This document shows, piece after piece, positions 43,841 through 51,654 of a stretch of DNA of 64,000 nt. How positions within the stretch are numbered: position 1 is the first letter of the stretch; every line of letters begins with the position of its first letter. Under the pieces are notes generated by a model. That model did not search any database, was not told the DNA's origin, and worked only from the letters and a program-made list of their open reading frames with translations. The DNA comes from Prochlorococcus marinus (GTDB taxonomy: Bacteria; Cyanobacteriota; Cyanobacteriia; PCC-6307; Cyanobiaceae). The stretch covers positions 1-64,000 of the forward strand of contig NZ_CVSV01000037.1 in assembly GCF_001180245.1 (NCBI RefSeq), in the 5' to 3' direction. The position numbers were made by a program, and so were the translations under genes.

Positions 43841-43860
43841 AACTGTCACATGTGACAGTT
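43841..43860. promoter_or_regulatory. Perfect 20-bp palindrome upstream of the Yfr2-type RNA
   Basis: AACTGTCACATGTGACAGTT is its own reverse complement over all 20 bases. It is centred about 66 bases upstream of the predicted RNA start, a place suited to an activator or repressor dimer. The TCACATGTGA core is not a known NtcA or LexA site. Confidence 0.6.
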
Positions 43861-43993
43861 TCCCATTTTTAGACATAAAGAAAAAACACCCTAATTTAAA
43901 GAAAAGGGAATTTAATTATGAGAGATTAATGTGTGAAGAGTTTCTAATTTGTAAAACTCACTGGAAAAATATATACAGTATCTACAGTATTGA

Positions 43994-44191
43994 TTAATAA
44001 TTCTTTTCCCAAAATAGATAAAGATTTGAAAACTGGTTTTTAGTATCTACTATTGCGATACTTGTTGATATCAACTTCCATCCTGCAGAATTACGTTTTT
44101 TCATAATTGCTGCAAGTTCGTTTTCTTGTCTTTGAGTATTAGCATTTCCAACTGCGTAATATATATCAAGATCATTTTCTACATATGCCAT
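43994..44191 (-). CDS. Conserved small protein, 65 aa
   Basis: The soluble protein (MAYVENDLDIYYAVGNANTQ…) has 'ELAAIMKKRNSAGWKLISTS' and the beta-rich end 'SNLYLFWEKNY'. The 'GWKLIST…LFWE' ending is typical of small DUF4177-like proteins, a tentative match. No membrane helix. Confidence 0.65.
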   Translation of the reverse strand: MAYVENDLDIYYAVGNANTQRQENELAAIMKKRNSAGWKLISTSIAIVDTKNQFSNLYLFWEKNY

Positions 44192-44263
44192 TTTTTAAGG
44201 TGATGCTTTATTCGAAGTTAATATTACTCAATCTTTCATCACTACTGGGAAAGATTCGATAGG

Positions 44264-44392
44264 GTGATTTTAAATAAGACTTATATAGTATTATTACTTT
44301 CACCCCAAATTGCGATTGGATTACTGCTTATAAGTATTGGAATAGTAGTCTCTTTTGATATCAAAATTGATCTACTCAAAAATAAAGAGTAA
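44264..44392 (+). CDS. Possible 42-aa membrane peptide (GTG start)
   Basis: A GTG frame encodes a hydrophobic helix (IAIGLLLISIGIVVSF) followed by a charged tail (DIKIDLLKNKE). The frame is open further upstream through WERFDRV, so the start is uncertain. There is no strong ribosome site. It may be a decayed piece of a longer gene. Confidence 0.35.
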   Translation: MILNKTYIVLLLSPQIAIGLLLISIGIVVSFDIKIDLLKNKE

Positions 44393-44454
44393 AAGAAAAA
44401 AAGTTGGAAATCTTGGGAAATTATTATATTAATTTGATCAGATAATAATCTTAA

Positions 44455-45057
44455 TTAGATTAAAAATAATAAACACCCTGCAATAAATCCACTTAAATGA
44501 CCTAATAAACTTACTCCTGGCAAAAAAGAGAAAATCAAACCTATAAGGCATATTGTTTTCGACATTTTCTGAACTTCATAATTGGACTGAAAACCAATTT
44601 CTTTCCCTAAAAAATATTTCTTTCCATAAAAAGAAGTTAATAGTATGAATCCAAATAAAGCATAAATTATTCCACTAAATCCTAAAGCGGCATAATTCGG
44701 ATAGATATTAAAATACGATAAGATCTTTTCGTAAAACCAGATAATAAAAAAATTTAAAAAAGAACAACTTAAAATAAATTTCAAATAAAAAAATCTGTTT
44801 TTTTTTCCAAGTCTCATTAAAAAATATCTAGTAATGATTATTCCACCGAGATTGCTTAATAAATGATTTAAATCTGCATGAGTAAGTATTGACGTGAAAA
44901 TCCTATAAGGTTGATCACTAATTAATCTTGGTACAAAGTAAAAATATTCTTTATCAATAACTCCAATTAAATCCGTAATAATAAAAACTGAGATTAAAGA
45001 AAATCCAGTTACAAGATACTGCCAATCATATTTTGATATTGAATTATTAAAAGGCAT
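44455..45057 (-). CDS. Rhomboid-family intramembrane serine protease, 200 aa
   Basis: Six or so membrane helices carry the rhomboid signature: 'HADLNHLLSNLGG' after L1, catalytic Ser in 'AALGFSGIIYALFGF' (Gly-x-Ser-Gly), and catalytic His in 'GHLSGFIAGCLL'. It would cleave membrane proteins within the bilayer; the substrate is unknown. It has compact bacterial length. Confidence 0.88.
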   Translation of the reverse strand: MPFNNSISKYDWQYLVTGFSLISVFIITDLIGVIDKEYFYFVPRLISDQPYRIFTSILTHADLNHLLSNLGGIIITRYFLMRLGKKNRFFYLKFILSCSFLNFFIIWFYEKILSYFNIYPNYAALGFSGIIYALFGFILLTSFYGKKYFLGKEIGFQSNYEVQKMSKTICLIGLIFSFLPGVSLLGHLSGFIAGCLLFLI

Positions 45058-45100
45058 TTTTTAGTTTTAAATTAAAAAAAGATCTTCTTAAATAGAAGAA

Positions 45101-45125
45101 AAGACCCTGAAAAGGGTCTTTTTTT
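45101..45125. terminator. Terminator near the 52-aa gene
   Basis: AAGACCC-TGAAAA-GGGTCTT is followed by a T-run on the plus strand and a C-interrupted T-run on the minus strand. It probably ends the 45149-45307 transcript. Confidence 0.65.
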
Positions 45126-45148
45126 AATATCTTAAAGTCTTATTGTTT

Positions 45149-45307
45149 TTAGTAAACTTTGCAGTGAGAACTTGTTGGGTGGTCTATACATTCTTTTTCC
45201 CAATAATCTAGTATTTGATCTTCTGGTAGTTGATAATTAAAATCATGCATTTTCCAAATATCTGAAGTTACATTTCTAAGGGCCATAAATGGATTGGTGA
45301 GTCTCAT
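45149..45307 (-). CDS. Small conserved hypothetical protein, 52 aa
   Basis: The soluble acidic protein (MRLTNPFMALRNVTSDIWKM…) has a C-terminal 'DYWEKECIDHPTSSHCKVY' with two cysteines. It shows no membrane helix. A purine-rich GGAGGTT site precedes the ATG. Not recognised. Confidence 0.65.
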   Translation of the reverse strand: MRLTNPFMALRNVTSDIWKMHDFNYQLPEDQILDYWEKECIDHPTSSHCKVY

Positions 45308-45759
45308 AAAAATAAAACCTCCTATATCTCTACTCCTTAATTATCCGCCTATTCAATTAAAATTAATAGAGTATTAATACCCGAGTATTAGTGCTTTGTG
45401 GTTGTCTCGACTATCTTTTCCCATTCAGTAGGACTAGTAATAATTCAGGAGTCAAAAGCACTTCATCGACTTTGTGGAAAGCGAAGTGCATAAGACTCAA
45501 AGAAGGTAAATTAATGCTCTCTTATTTATTTTTAGGAATTCCAGAAACTATAAATTAACGGAGAGTCTAGAAGTTGAGTTCAGACCCTATGTGCTGATAT
45601 GGGAAAGATATGGAAGGGTAAACCAACTCATAGTTAATAAACCCACAACAAATCCCACAACACAAAATAAGAAATTGAAAAGTTAAGTCCAAATTACTGG
45701 AAAATCTTCAAGTCTATGACTAATTCCTAAGTTAAAATTTTCGTCTAAAAAATATTTTA
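45308..45759. other. 452-base intergenic region flanking tRNA-Ser, probable integration footprint
   Basis: No complete gene is seen. It contains a long two-part hairpin at 45449-45498. An open frame without start (about 45506-45685) encodes …VLIWERYGRVNQLIVNKP…, and a CCCACAAC direct repeat lies near 45642-45663. Remnants beside a tRNA are typical of sites where elements integrate and decay. Confidence 0.5.
45449..45498. other. Long imperfect hairpin, candidate structured RNA or recombination site
   Basis: Outer stem GAGTC/GACTC, then a 4+4 internal loop (AAAA/ATAA), then inner stem GCACTTC/GAAGTGC and an 18-base loop. All paired bases are perfect. No T-run follows, so it is not a simple terminator. 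Confidence 0.5.
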
Positions 45760-45844
45760 CGGAGAGGGTGGGATTCGAACCCACGAATAGTTTCCTATTA
45801 AACGATTTCGAGTCGTTCGCTTTCGACCACTCAGCCACCTCTCC
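45760..45844 (-). tRNA. tRNA-Ser (anticodon CGA)
   Basis: The class II tRNA of 85 nt has acceptor GGAGAGG pairing with CCTCTCC, discriminator G, D-arm GGCTGAGTGG, anticodon stem AACGA/TCGTT with loop CT-CGA-AA, and a long variable arm. The T-arm is GTGGGTTCGAATCCCAC. CCA is not encoded. Ser-CGA reads UCG. Confidence 0.97.
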
Positions 45845-45906
45845 GCCTTTTTATAAGTATGCACGGAATGAAGCAAAAATTATGGACTATATAATTATCT
45901 TAATTT

Positions 45907-46929
45907 TCAATCCCACCCTGCATCTCTCATAAGTTTAATCGCTAAAGAATTTTTTTCTCCAAGATCTTCTATAGTTATTCTATCAGGGGTAAAATCTCCA
46001 AAGTTCTTAACTATTTCATTCTGATTAACTTCCTTCAAAGGATGTTCAAAAGTTGGAGCTGCCAAACCCTTACTTCCTTCAGGAGATGCTAAGAATTCGA
46101 GAAGCTTAATTGCTTCGTTTTTATTTGTTGCGTATTTTGCAACACCACCAGCACTAATGTTTACATGTGCAGGATTAGGTGTAAGAACTGTAGCTCTTTT
46201 AGCATATAATGCATCTCTTCTTCCATTTATTCCAGCTAGCATTCTTGCGACATAGTAATGATTAACTATACCAATACCACACTTTCTTTTTGAAACTGCT
46301 CTTACAATAGATATATCTCCTGGGAAAAAAGGTTGGGAAACATTTGAAATCATTCCACTTAACCAAGCTTTAGTTTCTGATTCACCTTTATTGAGTATCT
46401 GATTAGCGACTAAAGATTGATTATATGGACTTTTTCTATTTCTTAAACATACTTTCCCTTTTAAAGAAGGGTCAGCCAAATCAGTGTAATCATTGATCTT
46501 GCTAACATCGACAACTTTTGGATTGGCGACCATAACTCTTACTCTTCTTGTTAATGCATACCATTCCTTATTTGGATCTTTTAATCCAACAGGTACATCA
46601 TTTTCTAAATTAGAAGATTCTATTGGTTGAAGTAATCCAGCTTTGGCTGCATTAGTGATTCTTGCGGCATCTACTAGCAATATTAAATCAGCTTGAGAAT
46701 TTTTTCCTTCTCTTTTTAACCTTTCAATTAAAGATATACCAGCAGCTTCGATTAGTCGAACTTTTATACCAGTTTCTTCAGCAAATTTTTTGTAAACACT
46801 TCTATCTGTATTGTAATGCCTCCCAGAATAAACTTTGACTTCTTTTTCTGTTGAATTAGCAGGTATATTAATGTTTAGCAAAAATGTACATGTTAATACT
46901 GAGTAAAGTAGTTTTTTTAGATTTTGCAC
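45907..46929 (-). CDS. futA: Ferric iron ABC transporter substrate-binding protein FutA, 340 aa
   Basis: The signal peptide (about 1-27) is followed by a periplasmic binding protein of the FutA/IdiA type. Iron-binding tyrosines are present in 'VYSGRHYNTDRSVYKKF' and 'GIVNHYYVARML'. Also seen: 'QADLILLVDAARITNAAKAG' and 'LRNRKSPYNQSLVANQIL'. It captures Fe(III) for an ABC importer whose other subunits are not in the window. It is strongly iron-stress-induced in the genus. It is divergent from piuC with a 102-base shared spacer. Confidence 0.95.
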   Translation of the reverse strand: MQNLKKLLYSVLTCTFLLNINIPANSTEKEVKVYSGRHYNTDRSVYKKFAEETGIKVRLIEAAGISLIERLKREGKNSQADLILLVDAARITNAAKAGLLQPIESSNLENDVPVGLKDPNKEWYALTRRVRVMVANPKVVDVSKINDYTDLADPSLKGKVCLRNRKSPYNQSLVANQILNKGESETKAWLSGMISNVSQPFFPGDISIVRAVSKRKCGIGIVNHYYVARMLAGINGRRDALYAKRATVLTPNPAHVNISAGGVAKYATNKNEAIKLLEFLASPEGSKGLAAPTFEHPLKEVNQNEIVKNFGDFTPDRITIEDLGEKNSLAIKLMRDAGWD

Positions 46930-47031
46930 TTTTTCGAAATAGTATCTATGGTTACTTTATATCTATCTCCATAGCAAGGCCTCACAAAGAGAATTTCTAT
47001 ACATTGATTTGTATCATTTTTTATATCAAGG

Positions 47032-47697
47032 ATGAATTATTTGACTCATAAACTATTGAATTCTGAAGAATTAAAAATACTCAGAAAAAATTTAGAAAAA
47101 GATTCACTAGAATGGGAAGATGGCAAGTTAACTGCCGGAAAGCATGCCGCTAAGGAAAAAAATAATTTACAACTAAGAAGAGATTCAGATTTATCAATAA
47201 AGTTTTCTGGATTGATTACAAGTAAAATCCTTAGTAATGAACTTATCAAGAGCTTTGCTTTACCAAAAAAAATTCATGGAACAATCTTTTCAAAATCAAC
47301 AAGTGGGATGAAATATGGATGTCATATTGATAATGCTTATATGTCGTCTGGAAGAGCAGATTTATCTTTTACAGTATTTCTAAATTGTAAAAAAAAATAT
47401 GAAGGCGGTGCTTTATCAATACAGGGTTTAAACTCAGAAGAAAAATTTAAACTTGATGCAGGAGAGATAATAATATATCCAAGTACATATTTACATTCAG
47501 TAGAAAAAGTTATTGATGGTGAGAGATTAGTATTTATTGGTTGGATTGAAAGCTATGTAAAAAGTATTGAAGAAAGAGAATATTTGTTTGATCTAGATGC
47601 TGCGGCAAGATCATTACTTGCTAAATATGGTAGATCAGAAGAAGTTGATCTAATTTACAAATCATATTCAAATTTCTTAAGAAGACTAGGCAATTGA
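47032..47697 (+). CDS. piuC: PKHD-type Fe(II)/2-oxoglutarate hydroxylase PiuC, 221 aa
   Basis: The PKHD-type dioxygenase shows the iron-binding 'YGCHIDNAYM' (His-x-Asp), the distal His in 'YPSTYLHSVEKV' and the 2-oxoglutarate Arg in 'DGERLVFIGWIES'. The C-terminal tail 'DLDAAARSLLAKYG' is family-typical. PiuC is associated with iron uptake and iron starvation in bacteria. Its divergence from futA supports shared iron control. Confidence 0.92.
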   Translation: MNYLTHKLLNSEELKILRKNLEKDSLEWEDGKLTAGKHAAKEKNNLQLRRDSDLSIKFSGLITSKILSNELIKSFALPKKIHGTIFSKSTSGMKYGCHIDNAYMSSGRADLSFTVFLNCKKKYEGGALSIQGLNSEEKFKLDAGEIIIYPSTYLHSVEKVIDGERLVFIGWIESYVKSIEEREYLFDLDAAARSLLAKYGRSEEVDLIYKSYSNFLRRLGN

Positions 47698-47783
47698 ATA
47701 AGTAATGCAACAAGCATCATTTTATACATCGATTAGAAAGATTAGCCCAAACTATTTATTATGTATACAGAAAGATTAATTAA

Positions 47784-48023
47784 ATGAACAAAAAAACTTC
47801 CATTGCATTATTCTTAGCAACAACTAGTGTTGTAGCTCTGACCTCGACTGGAAGCTCAAGCTTAAAAGCAGAAGAAAGTGACTTAGGAGGACTTAAAGAA
47901 TGGAATACAGATATGCCTATAGAAGCTGATTTCATTCTTGATGAACAAGCTCAAAAATTGGCGGATGAAGCAGCAAAAGCAAGTGTATGTGTTCCTATTG
48001 GAGAAGGAGAAAATTGTTGGTAA
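47784..48023 (+). CDS. Secreted small protein with GEGENCW end, 79 aa
   Basis: A signal peptide (about 1-28, …SLKAEE) is followed by a short acidic mature peptide (GGLKEWNTDMPIEADF…). Two cysteines lie in the terminal 'SVCVPIGEGENCW'. They may form a single disulfide ring at the very end. No biosynthetic enzymes lie nearby, so a modified peptide is not indicated. Role unknown. It precedes a strong terminator. Confidence 0.7.
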   Translation: MNKKTSIALFLATTSVVALTSTGSSSLKAEESDLGGLKEWNTDMPIEADFILDEQAQKLADEAAKASVCVPIGEGENCW

Positions 48024-48072
48024 ACTCTTAACCAATATAGAATTATAGATTACGAATTTTAAAAGAAAAAAA

Positions 48073-48095
48073 GGGGCACTTAAGTGCCCCTTTTT
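48073..48095. terminator. Bidirectional terminator
   Basis: GGGGCACTTAAGTGCCCC is a perfect palindrome flanked by A and T runs. It lies between convergent genes. Confidence 0.92.
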
Positions 48096-48111
48096 ACATT
48101 AAGTTTAGAAT

Positions 48112-49437
48112 TTAGAATTTAAACTTAGTAGTTACTGCTGCTCCAAAGATATCTTGATCAGTTGAACTTTGGATATCAGTTCCACCGAATACAGCAGGAA
48201 TCACTGTTATTGAATCATTTGGTTTGAAGGAGTAACTTACTTCCCATAAGAATGGACTTAGACCGGCATCATCAGCAGCTGCACCATTAGCAGTTTCATC
48301 AACCTTTAATGGCTGACCAAAACCTATTCCGATGTAGTCAGAGTCTTGGAACATATCAGGCCAACCTAAACCAACAAAGTAACTACTTGCTTCTTTAACA
48401 CTGTTACCTGTTTGCCCTTCCAGATTGATGATATCGTAACCAACAGATATTTCAGGCATCGCACTTCCTGAATCCTCTGGCCTCCAGTATGCTCTTGCAG
48501 CATAAGCTGTAGCATTAGAGTCTTCCTCAACAGCTACTGCAGCGTCAGTTGCGTAGTAACTAAATGAAGACCAATCTTCATGTTGCTGAGACAATGAAAG
48601 AGAAACATGATATTGATCTTGTGTATAAGCGAGCATTGTATCCCATTTATGCTCATCTTCATTGGTTAATAAACCAGATGAACTTTTTGCTCCTTTTGAA
48701 ACTAAATTAGTACTAAAAGCGAATCCATTATCGCCAACATATTTAATACCACCTCCAGTAGCAGTGCTTGCACCGAATGCACCACTAAGACTACCTAACT
48801 TGAAAGCCTTATGGAATCCTGGTCTATAAATTGAGACAGGCGCTGCGTACATATAGTAGTTTTCAATCTTTGGACCAATTGTTGCTGTCCATTTTTCACT
48901 ACTACCAATTGGTGTTGTATACCAGATTTTATCAACTTTAAGATCGTCAACACCACCTGAATAAGTATCTGTGTGATAGAAAGCAGTCTTTTCGTAGAAA
49001 GATCCGCCACTAACCTTACCATTACCAGTTCTTAAACGAACATAAAGATTGTCATCACCAGTAAAACTTGTATTTAAGTTCATGGTGTAGGTATACATCG
49101 TCTGCAGATTTTCTGTTGCAGATGAATTTACCTTAGTTGCACCATCTATTGCTGTAGCAGCAAAAACAGCACTACCATCAAGTGTAGTTGTATCTGAAAA
49201 GCTGCCAGCTTCTAAACCTTTTTGTTGAACCTCTAAACCGTCAACACGACCATTAAGATTTGCGATTTCGCCACTAACTTCATTAGTAAACGTTTTGCTA
49301 TTAAATTTTTTTGAAGATTTGCTGCTACGAACGTAGTCATTCATTTCTTCAATATTTATGTCAGATGCTTGTGCAACAATAGGAGTTAATAAACTCATAG
49401 AAGCACATGCAACCAACATTTGTTGGAAGAGTTTCAT
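48112..49437 (-). CDS. Outer-membrane porin, 441 aa
   Basis: A signal peptide (about 1-24, …VAQASD) is followed by a short linker (INIEEMNDYVRSS). A coiled segment 'NEVSGEIANLNGRVDGLEVQ' stands where larger cyanobacterial porins carry an SLH domain plus coil. A beta-barrel of alternating strands ends in aromatic 'AAVTTKFKF', the outer-membrane insertion signal. It resembles Som/iron-uptake porins of marine picocyanobacteria. It would allow solute, possibly iron, entry. An NtcA-like box lies about 92 bases upstream. Confidence 0.88.
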   Translation of the reverse strand: MKLFQQMLVACASMSLLTPIVAQASDINIEEMNDYVRSSKSSKKFNSKTFTNEVSGEIANLNGRVDGLEVQQKGLEAGSFSDTTTLDGSAVFAATAIDGATKVNSSATENLQTMYTYTMNLNTSFTGDDNLYVRLRTGNGKVSGGSFYEKTAFYHTDTYSGGVDDLKVDKIWYTTPIGSSEKWTATIGPKIENYYMYAAPVSIYRPGFHKAFKLGSLSGAFGASTATGGGIKYVGDNGFAFSTNLVSKGAKSSSGLLTNEDEHKWDTMLAYTQDQYHVSLSLSQQHEDWSSFSYYATDAAVAVEEDSNATAYAARAYWRPEDSGSAMPEISVGYDIINLEGQTGNSVKEASSYFVGLGWPDMFQDSDYIGIGFGQPLKVDETANGAAADDAGLSPFLWEVSYSFKPNDSITVIPAVFGGTDIQSSTDQDIFGAAVTTKFKF

Positions 49438-49528
49438 TTTACCTCACACTAAAAATACCCATAGAGATGGGTAATTGGATTTTATCCAAGCCAGCCTTTT
49501 TGGGTAGGAATAATAGATTCAACTTCAA

Positions 49529-49542
49529 GTAACAAATGTTAC
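49529..49542. promoter_or_regulatory. NtcA-like site GTA-N8-TAC upstream of the porin
   Basis: GTAACAAATGTTAC is a perfect 5-base inverted repeat with the GTA-N8-TAC pattern of the global nitrogen regulator NtcA. The spacing to a TATTAT box (about 13 bases) is shorter than the usual 22, so it may serve another regulator. It also contains the ACATTTGTT motif shared with the hli and pcb upstream regions. Confidence 0.45.
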
Positions 49543-49563
49543 ATAATTTTTAACTTGAGATAA

Positions 49564-50442
49564 TTATTCAGAAGTGCTTTTTATTAAGGGAAAATTCAAG
49601 CCATTTCTTTCTTCCATCCATGAAGATGCAACTTCTCTTGCTAATTTTCGAATCTTTTCAATATATTGTGCACGATCAGTAACTGAAATTACTCCTCTAG
49701 CATCAAGAAGATTAAATGTATGACTACACTTTAAAACAAAATCAAGCGCAGGGTAAGTTAATTTCTTTTCTATTAAAGAAATTGCCTCATCTTGATAGAT
49801 ATCAAATAATTTCCTGAGATTATCTGCATTGGATTCAGTAAAGTTATAAGAGCATTGACTTTTCTCAAATTGAAGCCATATATCGCTATAAGTTAAGTTT
49901 TTGTTCCAATTTAAATCCCAAATACTTTCCTTATCCTGCAAAAACATAGCAATCCTTTCTAATCCATAAGTGATTTCAATTGGGATTGGATTGCAATCTA
50001 TACCCCCGCATTGTTGAAAATAAGTAAATTGAGTAACTTCCATTCCGTCTAGCCAAACTTCCCAACCCACACCCCATGCTCCGAGTGTTGGGGATTCCCA
50101 ATTATCCTCCACAAATCTTATGTCATGATTTCTAGGATTAATTCCAAGAGATTCTAGAGATGTCAAATATTTTTCCTGTATTCCATCCGGTGAAGGTTTA
50201 ATTATTACTTGATATTGAAAGTAATGTTGCGCCCTATTTGGGTTGTCGCCAAAACGTCCATCAGTAGGTCTTCTACATGGCTCTGCATATGCTACACTCC
50301 AAGGCTCTGGTCCAATAGCCCTTAAAAAAGTATGCGGATTCATTGTTCCAGCACCCTTTTCGGTATCATATGGCTGCATAATCAAACAACCTTCCTCTGA
50401 CCAAAAATTATTTAAATTTTGAATTATATCCTGAAAAAACAT
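49564..50442 (-). CDS. glyQ: Glycyl-tRNA synthetase alpha subunit, 292 aa
   Basis: The catalytic class II subunit of the bacterial heterotetrameric GlyRS has '[20 protein letters not shown]', '[20 protein letters not shown]', '[20 protein letters not shown]' and '[20 protein letters not shown]'. Full length. glyS is not adjacent, as usual in cyanobacteria. Confidence 0.97.
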   Translation of the reverse strand: MFFQDIIQNLNNFWSEEGCLIMQPYDTEKGAGTMNPHTFLRAIGPEPWSVAYAEPCRRPTDGRFGDNPNRAQHYFQYQVIIKPSPDGIQEKYLTSLESLGINPRNHDIRFVEDNWESPTLGAWGVGWEVWLDGMEVTQFTYFQQCGGIDCNPIPIEITYGLERIAMFLQDKESIWDLNWNKNLTYSDIWLQFEKSQCSYNFTESNADNLRKLFDIYQDEAISLIEKKLTYPALDFVLKCSHTFNLLDARGVISVTDRAQYIEKIRKLAREVASSWMEERNGLNFPLIKSTSE

Positions 50443-50587
50443 TTAATTAAAATAGTGGAAGAATTTAGATCAATGCCACTTGACATAATAACAAAGCTTT
50501 AAAGTAAAAAATATTTTTAATTCCAAGTTCTCAAAAACATCATCCTATAAAAAACTTTCATAAAAATAGATTCTTGATAAAAATGGA

Positions 50588-50974
50588 TTATGTAAAAAAA
50601 TCTAATGGCAATGGTCCAAAAGTATTAGATTCTTTAGCACTTTCGTCATACTGACATGTTATTAAAATTCCTTCTCCAAGACCATTTTCAGATCTAACAA
50701 AAACATTACTAGTTTTTTGATTAGCTTTTAAAAAAACGCCTCCATAAGCATGAAGGGAATCTAGATTTCCAAATTGAATTGAGGAATATTTCTTAGAAAT
50801 TGATTTCAATGCTTTAAAAGCTTTTTTATCACTAGGTGCCATTATGCCTATTGTTATCCAATCTGCATTAAAAATATTTACTTCTAGTTCCTCTAAAAGT
50901 TTTTTTTCCTGTCTATTACTTAATTGAGGAGCAGTTCTAAGGTTATTTAAATCAACTAAATTATTTATTTCCAT
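50588..50974 (-). CDS. DUF1824 family protein, 128 aa
   Basis: I start at the ATG giving MEINNLVDLNNLRTAPQLSN; the longer frame would overlap the MIF-like gene. It shows typical DUF1824 motifs: 'FNADWITIGIMAPSDKKAFK', 'GVFLKANQKTSNVFVRSENG' and 'EGILITCQYD'. A cyanobacterial family of unknown role. It probably shares a transcript with the upstream MIF homologue. Confidence 0.8.
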   Translation of the reverse strand: MEINNLVDLNNLRTAPQLSNRQEKKLLEELEVNIFNADWITIGIMAPSDKKAFKALKSISKKYSSIQFGNLDSLHAYGGVFLKANQKTSNVFVRSENGLGEGILITCQYDESAKESNTFGPLPLDFFT

Positions 50975-50996
50975 TAGTTTTAAATATAAAAAATTC

Positions 50997-51329
50997 TTAA
51001 CCAAATGTTCTTCCATTCCAAGCCCAAAATGAAGCTGGCACATCCTCAAAAGAAATATAAATCCTATCTAATGGGATCCCCATTTTCTCATATACAAAAT
51101 CTGATATTGGCTTTGACATTTCAGAAGGGTTTAGAGAACCTATTGATTTGATTTCTAAAAAGCAAGAAGGGGTCTCATCGTCAAAATACATTTTGCAATT
51201 ATCATCTATTTTAGCCATAACAAAACTTCTTGATTTGTTAGTTAAAGATGAAATAAGAATTGAAATTTCTTCAAGTAATTTATCTTTATCATTTACTTTT
51301 GCTGAAGTCGAAACATTAATGTAAGGCAT
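50997..51329 (-). CDS. MIF/tautomerase-family protein, 110 aa
   Basis: The macrophage migration inhibitory factor-like tautomerase begins MPYINVSTSAKV with the catalytic N-terminal Pro after Met removal. Also seen: 'SRSFVMAKIDDNCKMYFDDE' and the terminal 'RIYISFEDVPASFWAWNG'. It may act as a phenylpyruvate tautomerase; the physiological role is unknown. Confidence 0.88.
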   Translation of the reverse strand: MPYINVSTSAKVNDKDKLLEEISILISSLTNKSRSFVMAKIDDNCKMYFDDETPSCFLEIKSIGSLNPSEMSKPISDFVYEKMGIPLDRIYISFEDVPASFWAWNGRTFG

Positions 51330-51331
51330 CT

Positions 51332-51505
51332 CTATGCAGCAAGATAATCTTTCTTAGAATCATTTCCTAGATAAACAGTTTTATTTTTTAAGTTTCTTTT
51401 TGATGAAAGATATGCCATATCGTATGAACTTATTCCGTTTTTATAAGGATTGAAAAGAGCATTTTTAGACCTATTTTTTTTGCTCCTCTTGAACTCAATC
51501 ATCAT
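51332..51505 (-). CDS. Small basic protein, 57 aa
   Basis: A basic N-terminus (MMIEFKRSKKNRSKNALFNP) and 'ISSYDMAYLSSKRN' are followed by the short end 'KKDYLAA'. It has no membrane helix. Two adjacent ATGs are possible starts; GAGGAGC is internal. It ends 2 bases before the MIF homologue starts, so they are probably co-transcribed. Not recognised. Confidence 0.6.
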   Translation of the reverse strand: MMIEFKRSKKNRSKNALFNPYKNGISSYDMAYLSSKRNLKNKTVYLGNDSKKDYLAA

Positions 51506-51654
51506 TATTAAATCATTAATTAATAATTTAACTTTTTTTGAATAGATGTCTAGTTTTTTTGAGAATTTTTAATTTATTAAATGAAAAAAATTCCTAATAC
51601 ACAATTAGAATTTCTTTTTACTAGATTTGAAATGTTGATTCTTAATTAGTTGCT

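Noticed and set aside
46930..47031. Possible Fur box in the futA/piuC spacer (TGATTTGTATCA region)
   Set aside because: Only a partial inverted repeat in AT-rich DNA; not strong enough to list as a site without a matrix scan.
47784..48023. Possible lanthipeptide-like precursor because of the Cys-rich end
   Set aside because: It has a Sec-type signal peptide and no modifying enzyme nearby; two Cys suit a disulfide.
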